Source: Candidatus Hydrogenedentota bacterium (lineage in GTDB: Bacteria; Hydrogenedentota; Hydrogenedentia; Hydrogenedentales; CAITNO01). From it: 64,000 bases of DNA. A program made the translations under genes and the position numbers. The DNA is taken from the NCBI GenBank assembly GCA_012730045.1, contig JAAYBR010000031.1:62001-126000 (forward strand). The letters run 5' to 3'. How positions within the stretch are numbered: the stretch's first letter is position 1; the number at the start of each line of letters is the position of its first letter. The notes below the pieces were generated by a model. It had not been told where the DNA came from. It saw only the letters and a program-made list of their open reading frames with translations, and did no database searches. Of this stretch, positions 9,049 to 18,341 are shown piece by piece.

Positions 9049-11970
9049 TCAGTAGGCCGGCTTGTCCCCGGCGATGTCGAAGAAGCGCGCGCCCGTCGAG
9101 TCAATGATGTCCGGGGTCACGAAGATCAGGAGGCTGGACTGCTTGCTCTCCCGCTTGTCACCCTTGAAGAAGAACCCGATGACCGGGATGTCCGCCAGGT
9201 AGGGCATCTTCTGGGTGCCCTTGCTGGTCTGGTCCTGCACCAGGCCGCCCAGCACCAGAGTGTCGCCGTCATGCACGATCACGTTGGTCCACACGGCCTG
9301 CCAGCTGGTGGTCGGCAGCACGATCTCGTTGGAGATCTCCTGCCCGCTGATCACCTGCTTCTGCTCGAAGGACTTCTGCCCGGTCTTCGTGCGCACTTCG
9401 GGGTTGAGCCACAGGCGGACCTGGTCGTTGTCGCGGATCTGCGGCGTGACCGAGAGCGCGATGCCGAAGTTGTAGGACGTGGGCACCACGTTCTGCACGA
9501 AGTTGCTGCTGGTGTTGCCGGAAAACCCGCTGCCCAGGGTGAGGATCTGCGTGTTCACCGCGGAGATGAAGTACTCCGTGGAGAAGTCCGCCACAACGGC
9601 CGGCTTGCGGTTCATCGTGGTGACGCGCGGGGCGCTCAGCAGCTCCGACTCCTCCAGGCTGTCCAGATAGTCGAAGGTCAGGGCGAGCTTGTCGCCGTCC
9701 GAGTTGTCAATGATGTTCCCCAGGATGGAGAAGGACGGCGTCACGGAGGATGCGGGGTTGGTCAGCGAGCTGATCGCCGCGTCGGTCACCGTGTTCCGGA
9801 TCACCCGGCTGCCGTCGGGCCGCATGTAGAAGGGCACCGTCTCGTCCACGCCGTCGCCGTTGACGTCGTAGTAGTACGGCTGCTGGCCGAGCTCCGTCGC
9901 CTCCCGGGTCCGGTCGTTCTGATCGGACAGCGTCGCGTCCCACTGGAACCCGATCTTCTTAAGGTCCTCAAGACGGATCGTGAGGAACTTCGCCTCAATG
10001 CTCACCTGCTTCGGCGTGACGTCAATCTCCGCCAGCTGCTTCTCGAAGACGTCGAGGTTGGCGGGGGTGTTCTTCACGATGAGCAGGTTGTTGGCCGGGT
10101 TGTAGATCATGTCCGACAGCAGCTCTTCGGTGTACGGCTCGAACACCTGGGGCACCAGCCGCTCCAGAATGCTCAGGATGTCGGTGCCGATGCCAAAGGA
10201 GCCCGTGCCCGAAGTGCCGCCGAGGCCCGCGCCGCCCTGGGCCGCGCCGTAGCCGCCGCCGCCCATGGCCTGGTTGCGGTTGGCCGTCGCGCCCGTGCCG
10301 GTGCTCTGGAGGCCCATGGTCATGATTTGCGAGGGCGTCTCACCGACCATCAGGTCGCTGATGGAGGAGAACAGGTCGGAGATGTTGCTGATGGCGGTGA
10401 CATCCATGCCCATGCCGCCGCCGCCGTAGCCGCCGCCCATGCCGCCCATCATCCCGCCGCCCATGCCGCCGCCGTAGCCGCCCATGCCGCCGCCCATCAT
10501 CCCGCCGCCCATGCCGCCGCCGTAGCCGCCGCCCATGCCGCCCATCATCCCGCCGCCCATGCCGCCCATGCGGCCGCCGACCCCGCCGAAGGTGTTGCGG
10601 AGGACGAGCTTGTACAGCGTCTCGGAACCGGCGTTGCGCAGCTCGTAGTAGCGCGTTTCGATCTTCTCGAAGGACTCGCGGCGGATGATCTCCGGCTTGC
10701 TGATCCAGATGAAGCCGGGCTGCACCGCGTAGTCGAGCCCGAGCGGGCGAAGCAGCGCCTGCAGGCCCTCGGCCAGGCTCACGTTCTTAAGGTTCACATA
10801 GGGGACCACACCGCTGGACTTGACACCGTAGACGGCGTCCGTGCTGCCGGGCATGCCGCCCTGCATGCCGCCGGGGCCGGCGGGCTGGCCCGGACGGTTG
10901 GCCGCGTTCTGCAATCCGCCAAACTGGGGGGCCGCCTGGGGGGCGCCCCCGCCGGGGAACGGCGCGCCGCCGCCGGGGGGCGGCGGGAACGCGCCGGGCA
11001 TTCCGGGAGGCCCTCCGGGCGCGGCGGCCGCCTGCTGCGGCTGGGCCTGCTTGGGCGGCTCCACGGCCCGGCTGTCAATGACGATGTTGACCTCCCAGCT
11101 GTCGGAGATGAAGGAGGCAATCTCACTGACGTGGATGTCCTCGAACTCCAGGCTCACAGGGGATTCCAGAATCTTTTCAATGACGCCCAGCTCCTTCTCC
11201 TGGGAGCTTTCCTCGGCGATTTCAGGCACGGAGAAGCGGTAGGGCTTGATGCCGCGCGCGTCCGCGCCCTCGGGCAGGCGCTTCGACCGCTCGATGAAGT
11301 TGTGGATCATCGCGCGGTCCTCGTCCACCTGCTTCTTGGAAAGGTCGCCCTCGGCCCCGTGGGCCGCGATCGTCGCCTTGTGCAGCCCCTCCTTCGCCGC
11401 CGGATTGTTCGGGTCGATCAAAAGGGCGTTGCTGTAGATCTCCACGGCCGTCGCGTAGCGGCCCGCCTCCATGTACAGGATGGCGTCGGACAGAAGCTTG
11501 TCCACGCGCTGGCGGCGAACCTCGTCGGAGGAAAGCTGGACCGTCTCGCCCTGTTGGCGGATCGTCTCGGGGTCAATGGACTCGAACGCGGGGGCGGCCG
11601 CGGCCCCGGTCTCGGTCTCGCCGACCAGGGTCTGCTGAAGCCGCGCGTTGGCCTTTTCCTGGAACTTCTTGGCCTCCGCATGCCCCGGATCCAGGGCCAG
11701 CGCCCGGTTGAACTCGGTCAGGGCCTCGCGGTAAAGGTCCTGCTTGTAGAGCTCAACGCCCCGGCGGTAGTACTGCTCCGCCTCGGACACCCCCGCTTCG
11801 GCGGGGGGCGCCGCAGGGTCGGCCGGAACCGCCTGGGCCTCCTCCACGGGAGGGCTGGACGCCTGAAGCCCCGCGTCGGACGCCTCCTGGGCCGTCACCG
11901 GCGCGGCGGCGAGCAGCAACAGCGCCGCGACCCAACCCAGCATGATTTTCCGTGAGCTTCTTGTAACCAT
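9049..11970 (-). CDS. pilQ: Secretin (PilQ/GspD family) with N-terminal TPRs and Gly/Met-rich linker
   Basis: Outer-membrane secretin, 973 residues. The signal peptide is at residues 10-27 (LGWVAALLLLAAAPVTAQ). Two TPR-like units follow: QYYRRGVELYKQDLYREALT (about 57-120) and SDAILYMEAGRYATAVEIYS (about 150-200). Next come an STN/N0-like segment, a Pro/Gly/Gln-rich insert, an N-domain (YVNLKNVSLAEGLQALL), and a 48-bp repeat-encoded Gly/Met/Tyr linker at about 465-522. A second N-domain (NPANNLLIVKNTPANLD) precedes the C-terminal secretin pore ending in LGGLVQD and MPYLADIPVIGFFFKG. ATG at 11970 is chosen because the signal peptide follows it and GGGAGG lies upstream. It is the last gene of a pil-like operon. 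The symbol rests on operon context; a type II secretion role cannot be excluded. Confidence 0.85.
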   Translation of the reverse strand: MVTRSSRKIMLGWVAALLLLAAAPVTAQEASDAGLQASSPPVEEAQAVPADPAAPPAEAGVSEAEQYYRRGVELYKQDLYREALTEFNRALALDPGHAEAKKFQEKANARLQQTLVGETETGAAAAPAFESIDPETIRQQGETVQLSSDEVRRQRVDKLLSDAILYMEAGRYATAVEIYSNALLIDPNNPAAKEGLHKATIAAHGAEGDLSKKQVDEDRAMIHNFIERSKRLPEGADARGIKPYRFSVPEIAEESSQEKELGVIEKILESPVSLEFEDIHVSEIASFISDSWEVNIVIDSRAVEPPKQAQPQQAAAAPGGPPGMPGAFPPPPGGGAPFPGGGAPQAAPQFGGLQNAANRPGQPAGPGGMQGGMPGSTDAVYGVKSSGVVPYVNLKNVSLAEGLQALLRPLGLDYAVQPGFIWISKPEIIRRESFEKIETRYYELRNAGSETLYKLVLRNTFGGVGGRMGGMGGGMMGGMGGGYGGGMGGGMMGGGMGGYGGGMGGGMMGGMGGGYGGGGMGMDVTAISNISDLFSSISDLMVGETPSQIMTMGLQSTGTGATANRNQAMGGGGYGAAQGGAGLGGTSGTGSFGIGTDILSILERLVPQVFEPYTEELLSDMIYNPANNLLIVKNTPANLDVFEKQLAEIDVTPKQVSIEAKFLTIRLEDLKKIGFQWDATLSDQNDRTREATELGQQPYYYDVNGDGVDETVPFYMRPDGSRVIRNTVTDAAISSLTNPASSVTPSFSILGNIIDNSDGDKLALTFDYLDSLEESELLSAPRVTTMNRKPAVVADFSTEYFISAVNTQILTLGSGFSGNTSSNFVQNVVPTSYNFGIALSVTPQIRDNDQVRLWLNPEVRTKTGQKSFEQKQVISGQEISNEIVLPTTSWQAVWTNVIVHDGDTLVLGGLVQDQTSKGTQKMPYLADIPVIGFFFKGDKRESKQSSLLIFVTPDIIDSTGARFFDIAGDKPAY
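10405..10575 (-). repeat. 48-bp in-frame tandem repeat encoding a Gly/Met/Tyr linker
   Basis: About three imperfect 48-bp units inside the secretin gene. The marker gtag recurs at 10426, 10474 and 10522, exactly 48 bp apart. Each unit encodes a 16-residue Gly-rich block with paired Met and one Tyr (GGGMMGGMGGGYGGGM-like). The period is a multiple of three, so copy-number changes keep the reading frame. It sits between two N-domains of the secretin. Confidence 0.85.
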
Positions 11971-12043
11971 TAGCGTCTCATCCTCCCGCGTTTCCGGACA
12001 CCATGCCCGGTGGGCGTGCCTCGCGTTGTAGAACGATTGTTCA

Positions 12044-12580
12044 CTACTTTTTTTCGATGACAAATGTGCGGCCATAACGCTCCGAGTAGACCTCGACTGT
12101 CTGGTCTTCCTTGTTTATGCGTTGCAGTTCGAACTCCTCGAACTGCGCGTTCTCCGAGTACCACGACGTGAGGCTCGTGGTGCGCAGGCGGGCCCGCAAC
12201 TTGCCGCCCGCGGCCTCCTGGATGTCCAAGAGCTGGATGTTCAGGCTTTCCACCGAAACCTCCTGCTCACCTGACTTCTCCGACTGCTGGCCGGAATGAT
12301 ACCAGAACGGGTTGCGCCCGTACAGCGACGCATAGGTTCCGGGGACGTCCATCGGGGGACGGGGGGCCGGATTGCCCGGAAGGCCCAGCTGCTGCTGCTC
12401 CTCGGGGTCCGTGGGCAGCTCGCTTTGGGGCGGCTGCAGCACCGGCCAGTCCGGGGTCGGCGGCGGGCTGATCACCTTGAAGTAGACCCGGTACCCAAGA
12501 ATGGCAACCATGATGACCAGCACCATGCGCTCCTTGTTGTACCAGAGCCAGGCTCCCGCTTTTTGCAGTTTGTCAACCAA
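12044..12580 (-). CDS. Bitopic membrane protein in the PilP position of the pilus operon
   Basis: A 178-residue protein with one N-terminal membrane helix (MVLVIMVAILGYRVYFKV, about residues 19-36), a Pro/Gln-rich linker, and a small C-terminal beta-rich domain ending FVIEKK. This topology (short cytosolic tail, one helix, proline linker, periplasmic beta domain) is what PilP or GspC adaptor proteins have, and it sits just before the secretin gene. No PilP sequence motif or lipobox is recognised, so the role is inferred from position. It follows the preceding gene by 41 bp, and the secretin start lies 73 bp after its stop. Confidence 0.72.
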   Translation of the reverse strand: MVDKLQKAGAWLWYNKERMVLVIMVAILGYRVYFKVISPPPTPDWPVLQPPQSELPTDPEEQQQLGLPGNPAPRPPMDVPGTYASLYGRNPFWYHSGQQSEKSGEQEVSVESLNIQLLDIQEAAGGKLRARLRTTSLTSWYSENAQFEEFELQRINKEDQTVEVYSERYGRTFVIEKK

Positions 12581-12621
12581 GTTTCACACTCCCGCCGGCC
12601 TCGCGGCCGCGGCGTTGTCCG

Positions 12622-13605
12622 TCAGTGCATCACCAGCACAGTTCGTTTGAACCACTTCCACGCCTTGCCAATAGCCCCGGGCTCCGCCACGGGCTCCCGC
12701 TGCACATCCGTGGGCCGCTGAAGGGCCGCAAACCCCGCAGGAGCCGCGCCCGGGGCACCCGGGGCGCCCGGAGCGGCGGCGTCGGCCTTGTCCGACCCCT
12801 CGACGAACTGCTTGCGGTAGTTCGCCTGCGTCAGCAGCATCTGCACCTGAAGCTGGGGCTCGACATTATACGCGATGTACGGATAGGTGATCTTCATGCC
12901 GTCCACCGAGAAATACCGGTCCGCCATCCGCAGCTCTTCAAACATCTTGACCAGGTCGCGCGCCGGGATGGTGAGCTGGGCGCCGAGGGTCTGCATGGCG
13001 AGCATGTCCCCGTACTCCTTGGCGGTGCGCCGGGGCCAGATGCTCATGTTGCTCATCTGTGTCACGTTGTTCTTCAGGAAGAAGCGGCACGCCGACAGTC
13101 CGAAGGAAAGCTGGAACATGTTCCGCTCGATCTCCGCGTCTGTCACATCGCGCCCCTGCCAGTCCTGCTCCGCGGCCACCCCGAACAGCTTGCGCACATC
13201 CTGGGGAAAGGTCTCGTAACTCCTGGTCTTGGCGTACACCTCGGTCCAGAAGTCCTGTATCGCCTTGTTGGTGACCTCAACATACCAAAACTTGCGCAGC
13301 CGCGCCTCGACGGGCGGCTTCTCGGTGTCAAACCAGTCCCCGAAGCTGAAGTAGGCGGACCGCTCGGTGCGGGCGTCGCGCCACGGCTGCATCTTCTCCT
13401 GCCACCCGTTGATGAGCAGGTCGGGGACATAGCCCTGGAAGTTGTCGCGCAGGCTGGTCAGCGTCTGCTCCAGCGACTGCCGCAGGCGCTCGTCCTCCTT
13501 GTACTGGTCAAACATGGGCTTGGCAAAGAAGTACGCGCCCGCGCCCAGCGCCCCGAAGACCGCCGTCAGCACAAGCACCCCGATGATGGCGTTCTTGTTG
13601 TTCAT
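12622..13605 (-). CDS. Single-pass membrane protein in the PilO position of the pilus operon
   Basis: A 327-residue protein. An N-terminal helix (AIIGVLVLTAVFGALGAGAYFF, about residues 5-26) is followed by a coiled-coil-prone stretch (MFDQYKEDERLRQSLEQT), a long periplasmic region, and an Ala/Pro-rich tail near residues 285-310. The topology resembles PilO or GspM, and the gene follows pilM-pilN with a 4-bp ATGA overlap, but the protein is longer than PilO (about 200 residues) and shows no clear motif. Probably a periplasmic inner-membrane part of the alignment complex; function inferred from context. Confidence 0.72.
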   Translation of the reverse strand: MNNKNAIIGVLVLTAVFGALGAGAYFFAKPMFDQYKEDERLRQSLEQTLTSLRDNFQGYVPDLLINGWQEKMQPWRDARTERSAYFSFGDWFDTEKPPVEARLRKFWYVEVTNKAIQDFWTEVYAKTRSYETFPQDVRKLFGVAAEQDWQGRDVTDAEIERNMFQLSFGLSACRFFLKNNVTQMSNMSIWPRRTAKEYGDMLAMQTLGAQLTIPARDLVKMFEELRMADRYFSVDGMKITYPYIAYNVEPQLQVQMLLTQANYRKQFVEGSDKADAAAPGAPGAPGAAPAGFAALQRPTDVQREPVAEPGAIGKAWKWFKRTVLVMH

Positions 13606-15659
13606 GATGCGGGCGCCTCCGCGGGCGCTTCACCCGGTGTCGGCGCCTCAGGCCGGTCCTTGGTCCACTTGAACACCACCCGCACCCGGAAAGAATACAG
13701 CCCTTCGGCGGCCTGGGCGGCCCCGCCCTGGCGGTTGCCGCCGCCCCCGCCGGAGGTCACATCGGCCGGCGCGTTGTAGAGCACGTCCCATCCAACGCGC
13801 TGCACGGTCGCCTCGCGGAACATCACTTTGTCCGCGCTCAGAAACCAGCCGTTGGGAAGCTGGCGCGCCGCGCGCTTCAACTCGTCAAGGTACTGGGTGA
13901 TGATTTCCGCCGACTCCGCGTATCCCTGGACGATCATGCCGTTCGGGCGGGCCATCTCAACGGAAGGCGGGGGACCCGCCGCCTGGCCCGGGCCGCCGGC
14001 GCCGCCGCGGTCACCACCTCCGCCCACCAGCCCGCCGCCGGAAGGACCGGAAGCGGTGGCGCCGAGCTTGGACTCTATGCCGGGGAATCCCCCGTCCTGG
14101 GAGGGACCGCCGCCGCCCGCGCCGGCCAGGGGCCGCCCCCCCGGAGGGGGCGGGGCGCCGTCGGCGGCCTTCTGGTCCTCGCTCACCATGGTCTCCACGG
14201 AGCTGAACCATATTCCGCCGGTCGCCGGCCGCGTGTCATTCAGAAAACTGAGCTCCTCGAGCCAGAACCGGCGCTGCCGGCGCGCGCGGTCCAGGGTGTT
14301 CACCTGGTTCTCCAGACTCTGCAGCTGCCCCTTGCGCCGGTTGAGCTGGTCCACCAGCGAGGACTGCGGCGGCGGACTCCCCACCCGGATGCGCTGCACC
14401 AGTTCGGGGTCGTAGGCCCGGATGATCTGCTTCAGGGAGTCAATGCGCTGCTTGACGAGCTTGTTCTCGTTGGCCGCGGCGGGAATCACCGAGAGGAAGG
14501 AGAGGACCAGCGCGAGGATGGAGAAGGCCCAGTAGACCACCTGCTCCTTCTGGCGCGCCGCGGCCAGGATCCGGGGGGGGATGAGGTTGATCTCCAGGGG
14601 GGCGCGCTCCACACACCGGAGCGCCATGCCCAGCACGGCGCAGGCCTGCTCGGGGGCCTTCTTGATGTCTTCGGCGCCCGGGCCGACAGTCAGCCCCTTG
14701 AGCAAATCGGGAACCCGCACATCCATGCCCAGCTGGTTCTTCAGGAAGGGCACGATGTTTTTCAGGCGGGCGCCGCCGCCGGTGACCACAATGCGGTTCA
14801 CCTGGCCGCCCCCCGGAAGGGACCGGAAATACGCGAAGGAGCGCATGATCTCGCCGCACAGCCGCTGGAGCACCCGGCCGATCACCTCGCCGCCCTTGCC
14901 GTCGCGGGCCGCGTCTCCCGTCGGGGCGAAGGCGCGCTCGCGCTTCAGCTTCTCGGCCGCGGAGAAGTCCAGGCTAAACTCTTCCGCCAGCGCGCGGGTG
15001 ATGTCGTTGCCGCCCACATTGAGGGGCCGCGTGAACCGGAACTGGCCCGCGCGCTCGATGACGATGTCCGTGGTGGCCGCGCCGATGTTGATCAGGGCGA
15101 CACACTCGTTTTCAACGGCAAGCCCGCCCGCGTGCCTCACCCAGTTGTACGCCGCCAGGGGGCACACGTCCACCAGGGCCGGCGTCCGCTTCACCGCCGT
15201 GAGCACGTCCAGGTGCTTCTCCACCACCTCCACCTTGATCGCCGCCATCAGCACCTCGTAGCCCCCCTGGGCGCTGCGGTCGAGAATCTGGTAATCCATG
15301 GCGATCTGGTCAAGGCCAAACGGGATCTGCTGCTGGATCTCGTACTTGACGATCTGGTTGACCTTGAACTCGGGCACGGGGGGGATGGTCCGCGTGCGCG
15401 TGAAGACCGACTGGCCCGGCACGCTGAACACCGTTTTGGCGGCGCGCGACTTGCTCTGCTTGAGCACCTCCGCCGTGGCCTTGATGCGGAGATCCCTGCG
15501 CTGCTCTTCGGTCAGCGAAGGGTCGGAGTCGTACTCGCGCTGCACGTAGCGCACGAGCTGGTATCCGGTTTTGGTCTTGGTCATCTCGCACAAGCGCACC
15601 GCGCTCGCACCGATGTCAAGCACCAACCGTTTCTTTCGGCCTGTCACGGCTATGGCCAT
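13602..15659 (-). CDS. pilM: Fused PilM-PilN pilus assembly protein
   Basis: A 685-residue fusion. Residues 1 to about 350 form an actin-like PilM ATPase: LVLDIGASAVRLCEM (phosphate 1), EIQQQIPFGLDQIAMDYQIL, LINIGAATTDIVIERAGQ (phosphate 2), the PilM marker NVGGNDITRALAEEF, and VVTGGGARLKNIVPFL. A membrane helix (about 370-393) and a coiled coil (KLVKQRIDSLKQIIRAY, then LVDQLNRRKGQLQSLENQV) follow, as in PilN. A Gly/Pro-rich linker (about 500-560) leads to a PilN-like small domain with ITQYLDELKRAARQLPNGWF. PilM and PilN are normally separate proteins that bind through the PilN cytosolic tail; the fusion fixes their stoichiometry. It is the first gene of the operon, with a strong promoter upstream. 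Confidence 0.88.
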   Translation of the reverse strand: MAIAVTGRKKRLVLDIGASAVRLCEMTKTKTGYQLVRYVQREYDSDPSLTEEQRRDLRIKATAEVLKQSKSRAAKTVFSVPGQSVFTRTRTIPPVPEFKVNQIVKYEIQQQIPFGLDQIAMDYQILDRSAQGGYEVLMAAIKVEVVEKHLDVLTAVKRTPALVDVCPLAAYNWVRHAGGLAVENECVALINIGAATTDIVIERAGQFRFTRPLNVGGNDITRALAEEFSLDFSAAEKLKRERAFAPTGDAARDGKGGEVIGRVLQRLCGEIMRSFAYFRSLPGGGQVNRIVVTGGGARLKNIVPFLKNQLGMDVRVPDLLKGLTVGPGAEDIKKAPEQACAVLGMALRCVERAPLEINLIPPRILAAARQKEQVVYWAFSILALVLSFLSVIPAAANENKLVKQRIDSLKQIIRAYDPELVQRIRVGSPPPQSSLVDQLNRRKGQLQSLENQVNTLDRARRQRRFWLEELSFLNDTRPATGGIWFSSVETMVSEDQKAADGAPPPPGGRPLAGAGGGGPSQDGGFPGIESKLGATASGPSGGGLVGGGGDRGGAGGPGQAAGPPPSVEMARPNGMIVQGYAESAEIITQYLDELKRAARQLPNGWFLSADKVMFREATVQRVGWDVLYNAPADVTSGGGGGNRQGGAAQAAEGLYSFRVRVVFKWTKDRPEAPTPGEAPAEAPAS

Positions 15660-15787
15660 ACCTGTCTCTGGTGTCCCTCGGCGGTGTCAACGGGACGCCC
15701 GCATCCCGCGCTTCCGCTCCGGTTTCTCTCAAACTCCGTTTCTCTGGACACGCGCCGCCTTACCCCGGCGGTAAACTCTTGACACGT

Positions 15788-15816
15788 ATTGTAGTAAACC
15801 TCAGTTCGGTTGTCAA
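15788..15816 (-). promoter_or_regulatory. Sigma-70 promoter of the pilMN-secretin operon
   Basis: On the minus strand a perfect -35 TTGACA (15811-15816) is separated by exactly 17 bases from the -10 hexamer TACAAT (15788-15793). Transcription would start near 15781, giving a leader of about 120 bases before the ATG at 15659. The leader carries no obvious open frame. Confidence 0.75.
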
Positions 15817-16181
15817 GACTATTCTTGCCTCTTTTTTCGAGAATTTTCCGGATGGGTCCGGCGCCCCCAGCGGGCTTCCCGGCAGTCTTTCTCCCTGCCC
15901 GGGGCGGGAATGGCCTCCAAAAGGCCCGCCACACACGCCCTGTCTTCTGCAAACAACAGCGCCCTTTCCGTGTAAATCCCGCGTCGCCGCCTGGCCGGCG
16001 CGCACGCCCCGCCGACGGCAGACGCGCATTGTAGCAGATTGTCCCGCAGATGGTGAACCCTTGACATCCCGGCCGCACATCGCGCCGCAGCGCCTCCCAT
16101 GGCGCCTTTCTCTCCGCCGCCCGCTCCGGGGCAGGTTGCGCAAAAATGTCAAGAAAACATGCCGCAGCCGCCGGCCCGGGA

Positions 16182-16210
16182 TTGTACCACCCCGGAGGCT
16201 ATGTTATGAT
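16182..16210 (+). promoter_or_regulatory. Sigma-70 promoter of ftsH
   Basis: TTGTAC (16182-16187), a 17-base spacer, then TATGAT (16205-16210), about 55 bases upstream of the ftsH ATG. The 612-bp gap between the divergent pil and ftsH transcription units thus holds a promoter at each end; nothing else was recognised in its middle apart from a weak second TACAAT-like box near 16030 on the minus strand. Confidence 0.65.
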
Positions 16211-16271
16211 GGCAGGAGCGGGCCGCGCCGGGTGACGGCAACCGCGCAACCACAACCACAATGAAGCGGAC

Positions 16272-18242
16272 ATGAACAACCTTATCAAACAGTACACCCT
16301 TTGGATCGTGGTGATCCTCATTGTGATCCTCGCCATGACCCAGTTCACCCAGATGCAGAACGGGGCGCGCCCCCTCGGCGAGCGCGACTTCGTCCGCGAG
16401 ATGGACAACGGCAACGTCAAGGCCGTGGTGATCAAGGAGGCGGGCAAGAACCTGGTCCAGATCAGCGCCACCCTCAAGAAGAAGGTGGAGAACCAGGAAA
16501 CCATCTCATTTAAGAGCAATGAGTTTAAGGACGAGTGGAAGACCGCGCTGGACACCTTCAATGTGGACTACCGCTTCGACGTGGACAACACCATCCTGAC
16601 GGACCTGCTCTTCAGCGTGCTGCCCATCGTTCTGATTTTAGGGCTTTTCTGGTTTTTCATGTTCCGGCAGATGCAGGGCGGAAGCAACAAGGCCCTCTCC
16701 TTTGGCAAGAGCCGCGCCCGCATTGTGAACCGGGGGGACAAGACGGTCACCTTTAATGACGTGGCCGGCGTGGATGAGGCGAAGGAGGAGTTGCAGGAAA
16801 TCATCGAGTTCCTGCGGGACCCCAAGAAGTTCACCCACCTCGGCGGAAAGATTCCCCGGGGCGTGCTGCTGGTGGGCGCGCCGGGTTCGGGCAAGACCCT
16901 GCTTGCCCGCGCCGTGGCCGGCGAGGCCAACGTGCCCTTCTTCAGCATCAGCGGCTCGGACTTCGTGGAGATGTTCGTGGGCGTGGGCGCGAGCCGGGTG
17001 CGCGACCTGTTCCAGCAGGGGCACAAGCACGCCCCGTGCATCATCTTTATTGACGAGATAGACGCGGTGGGCCGCCAGCGCGGCGCGGGCATGGGCGGCG
17101 GCCACGACGAGCGGGAGCAGACCCTGAACCAGCTGCTGGTGGAGATGGACGGGTTCAACACGAACGACGGCGTTATCCTCATGGCGGCGACCAACCGCCC
17201 CGACGTGCTCGACCGGGCGCTGCTGCGGCCGGGGCGTTTTGACCGCCAGGTGGTCGTGCCCAACCCGGACATCCGGGGCCGCACGGCGATCCTGGGCATC
17301 CACACGCGCAACCAGAAGGTTCCCATGGACCCCGATGTGGACCTGGCGGTGCTGGCGCGGGGAACGCCGGGCTTCTCGGGGGCGGACCTGGCCAACATGG
17401 TCAACGAGGCGGCCCTGCTCGCCGCGCGGCGCGGCCAGGACAAGGTGAACATGATTGACTTCGAGGACGCGAAGGACCGGGTGCTCATGGGTCCGGCGCG
17501 CCGCAGTCTGGTGATGAACGCCAAAGAGAAGCTGTCCACGGCCTACCACGAGGCGGGGCACACGCTCGTGGCGCGGCTCTCCACCAACGCCGACCCGGTC
17601 CACAAGGTCACCATCATCCCCCGGGGCATGGCCCTGGGTGTCACCTCCTCCCTCCCCTCGGAGGACCGCTACAGCATCTCCAAGGACTACTGTCTCGCCA
17701 CCCTGCGGGTGCTGATGGCCGGACGCGCCGCCGAGGAGGTGGTGTTCAACCAGTACAACAGCGGCGCGGCGAACGACCTCCAGCGGGCCACGCAGCTGGC
17801 GCACAAGATGGTCTGCGACTGGGGCATGAGCGCCCTCGGCCCCCTGAGTTTCGGCGACGACACGGAGGTCTTCCTCGGACGGGATTTCGCCCGGCGCCGT
17901 GATTTCAGCGAGCAGACGGCCACCGAGGTGGACCGGGAAGTTCACTCCATCTGCAAGCGGGCCTATGACGAGGCGCGCGAGATTCTGGAGAAGCATCAGG
18001 ACATTCTGAAGTCCATGGCGGAGGCGCTCGTGGAGCGCGAGACGCTGGACGCCCACGAAATTGACGCCCTCATCCGGGAGAACGGCGGCGGGGACCTGCT
18101 GCCGCCCCCGGCCCCCGACCAGACGCCCCCGCCGCCCGCGCCGATGGACCCGGCGCCCGTCGAAGACGGGGCGCCCGCCGGATCCTCCACCCAGGCAAAA
18201 CCCGATCCGGTCCCCGACGGCGCGGTGCCCGAGACCGCCTGA
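16272..18242 (+). CDS. ftsH: ATP-dependent zinc metalloprotease FtsH
   Basis: Membrane-bound AAA+ protease that degrades misfolded membrane proteins and regulatory substrates. 656 residues: an N-terminal helix (about 10-25), a short periplasmic domain, a second helix (about 115-135), and the AAA domain with Walker A GAPGSGKT at 202-209 and [17 protein letters not shown]. The second region of homology follows ([20 protein letters not shown]), then the M41 peptidase domain with HEAGH (His426, Glu427, His430). The C-terminal roughly 50 residues are rich in Pro, Asp and Ala ([19 protein letters not shown]), a low-complexity tail absent from E. coli FtsH. A promoter is visible at 16182; the ribosome-binding site is weak. 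folP follows after 99 bp. Confidence 0.97.
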   Translation: MNNLIKQYTLWIVVILIVILAMTQFTQMQNGARPLGERDFVREMDNGNVKAVVIKEAGKNLVQISATLKKKVENQETISFKSNEFKDEWKTALDTFNVDYRFDVDNTILTDLLFSVLPIVLILGLFWFFMFRQMQGGSNKALSFGKSRARIVNRGDKTVTFNDVAGVDEAKEELQEIIEFLRDPKKFTHLGGKIPRGVLLVGAPGSGKTLLARAVAGEANVPFFSISGSDFVEMFVGVGASRVRDLFQQGHKHAPCIIFIDEIDAVGRQRGAGMGGGHDEREQTLNQLLVEMDGFNTNDGVILMAATNRPDVLDRALLRPGRFDRQVVVPNPDIRGRTAILGIHTRNQKVPMDPDVDLAVLARGTPGFSGADLANMVNEAALLAARRGQDKVNMIDFEDAKDRVLMGPARRSLVMNAKEKLSTAYHEAGHTLVARLSTNADPVHKVTIIPRGMALGVTSSLPSEDRYSISKDYCLATLRVLMAGRAAEEVVFNQYNSGAANDLQRATQLAHKMVCDWGMSALGPLSFGDDTEVFLGRDFARRRDFSEQTATEVDREVHSICKRAYDEAREILEKHQDILKSMAEALVERETLDAHEIDALIRENGGGDLLPPPAPDQTPPPPAPMDPAPVEDGAPAGSSTQAKPDPVPDGAVPETA

Positions 18243-18341
18243 GTCCGGACCCCGGCACACGCCCCGTTCGCGGCAAAGTCGCCCCCGGCGTGTTCCCGGC
18301 GGTAAAATCGCCCCGCAGGAAGCCCCCTCTGGAGCCGCATC

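Noticed and set aside
7828-11955. Very long plus-strand open frame opposite waaA and the secretin gene
   Set aside because: It is an antisense shadow of two well-supported minus-strand genes; the translation is Arg/Gly/His-rich with no recognisable domain.
16028-16060. Additional upstream promoter for the pil operon around TACAAT at 16028
   Set aside because: The matching -35 (TTCACC) is weak and it lies 370 bp from the gene, while a near-perfect promoter exists at 15788-15816.
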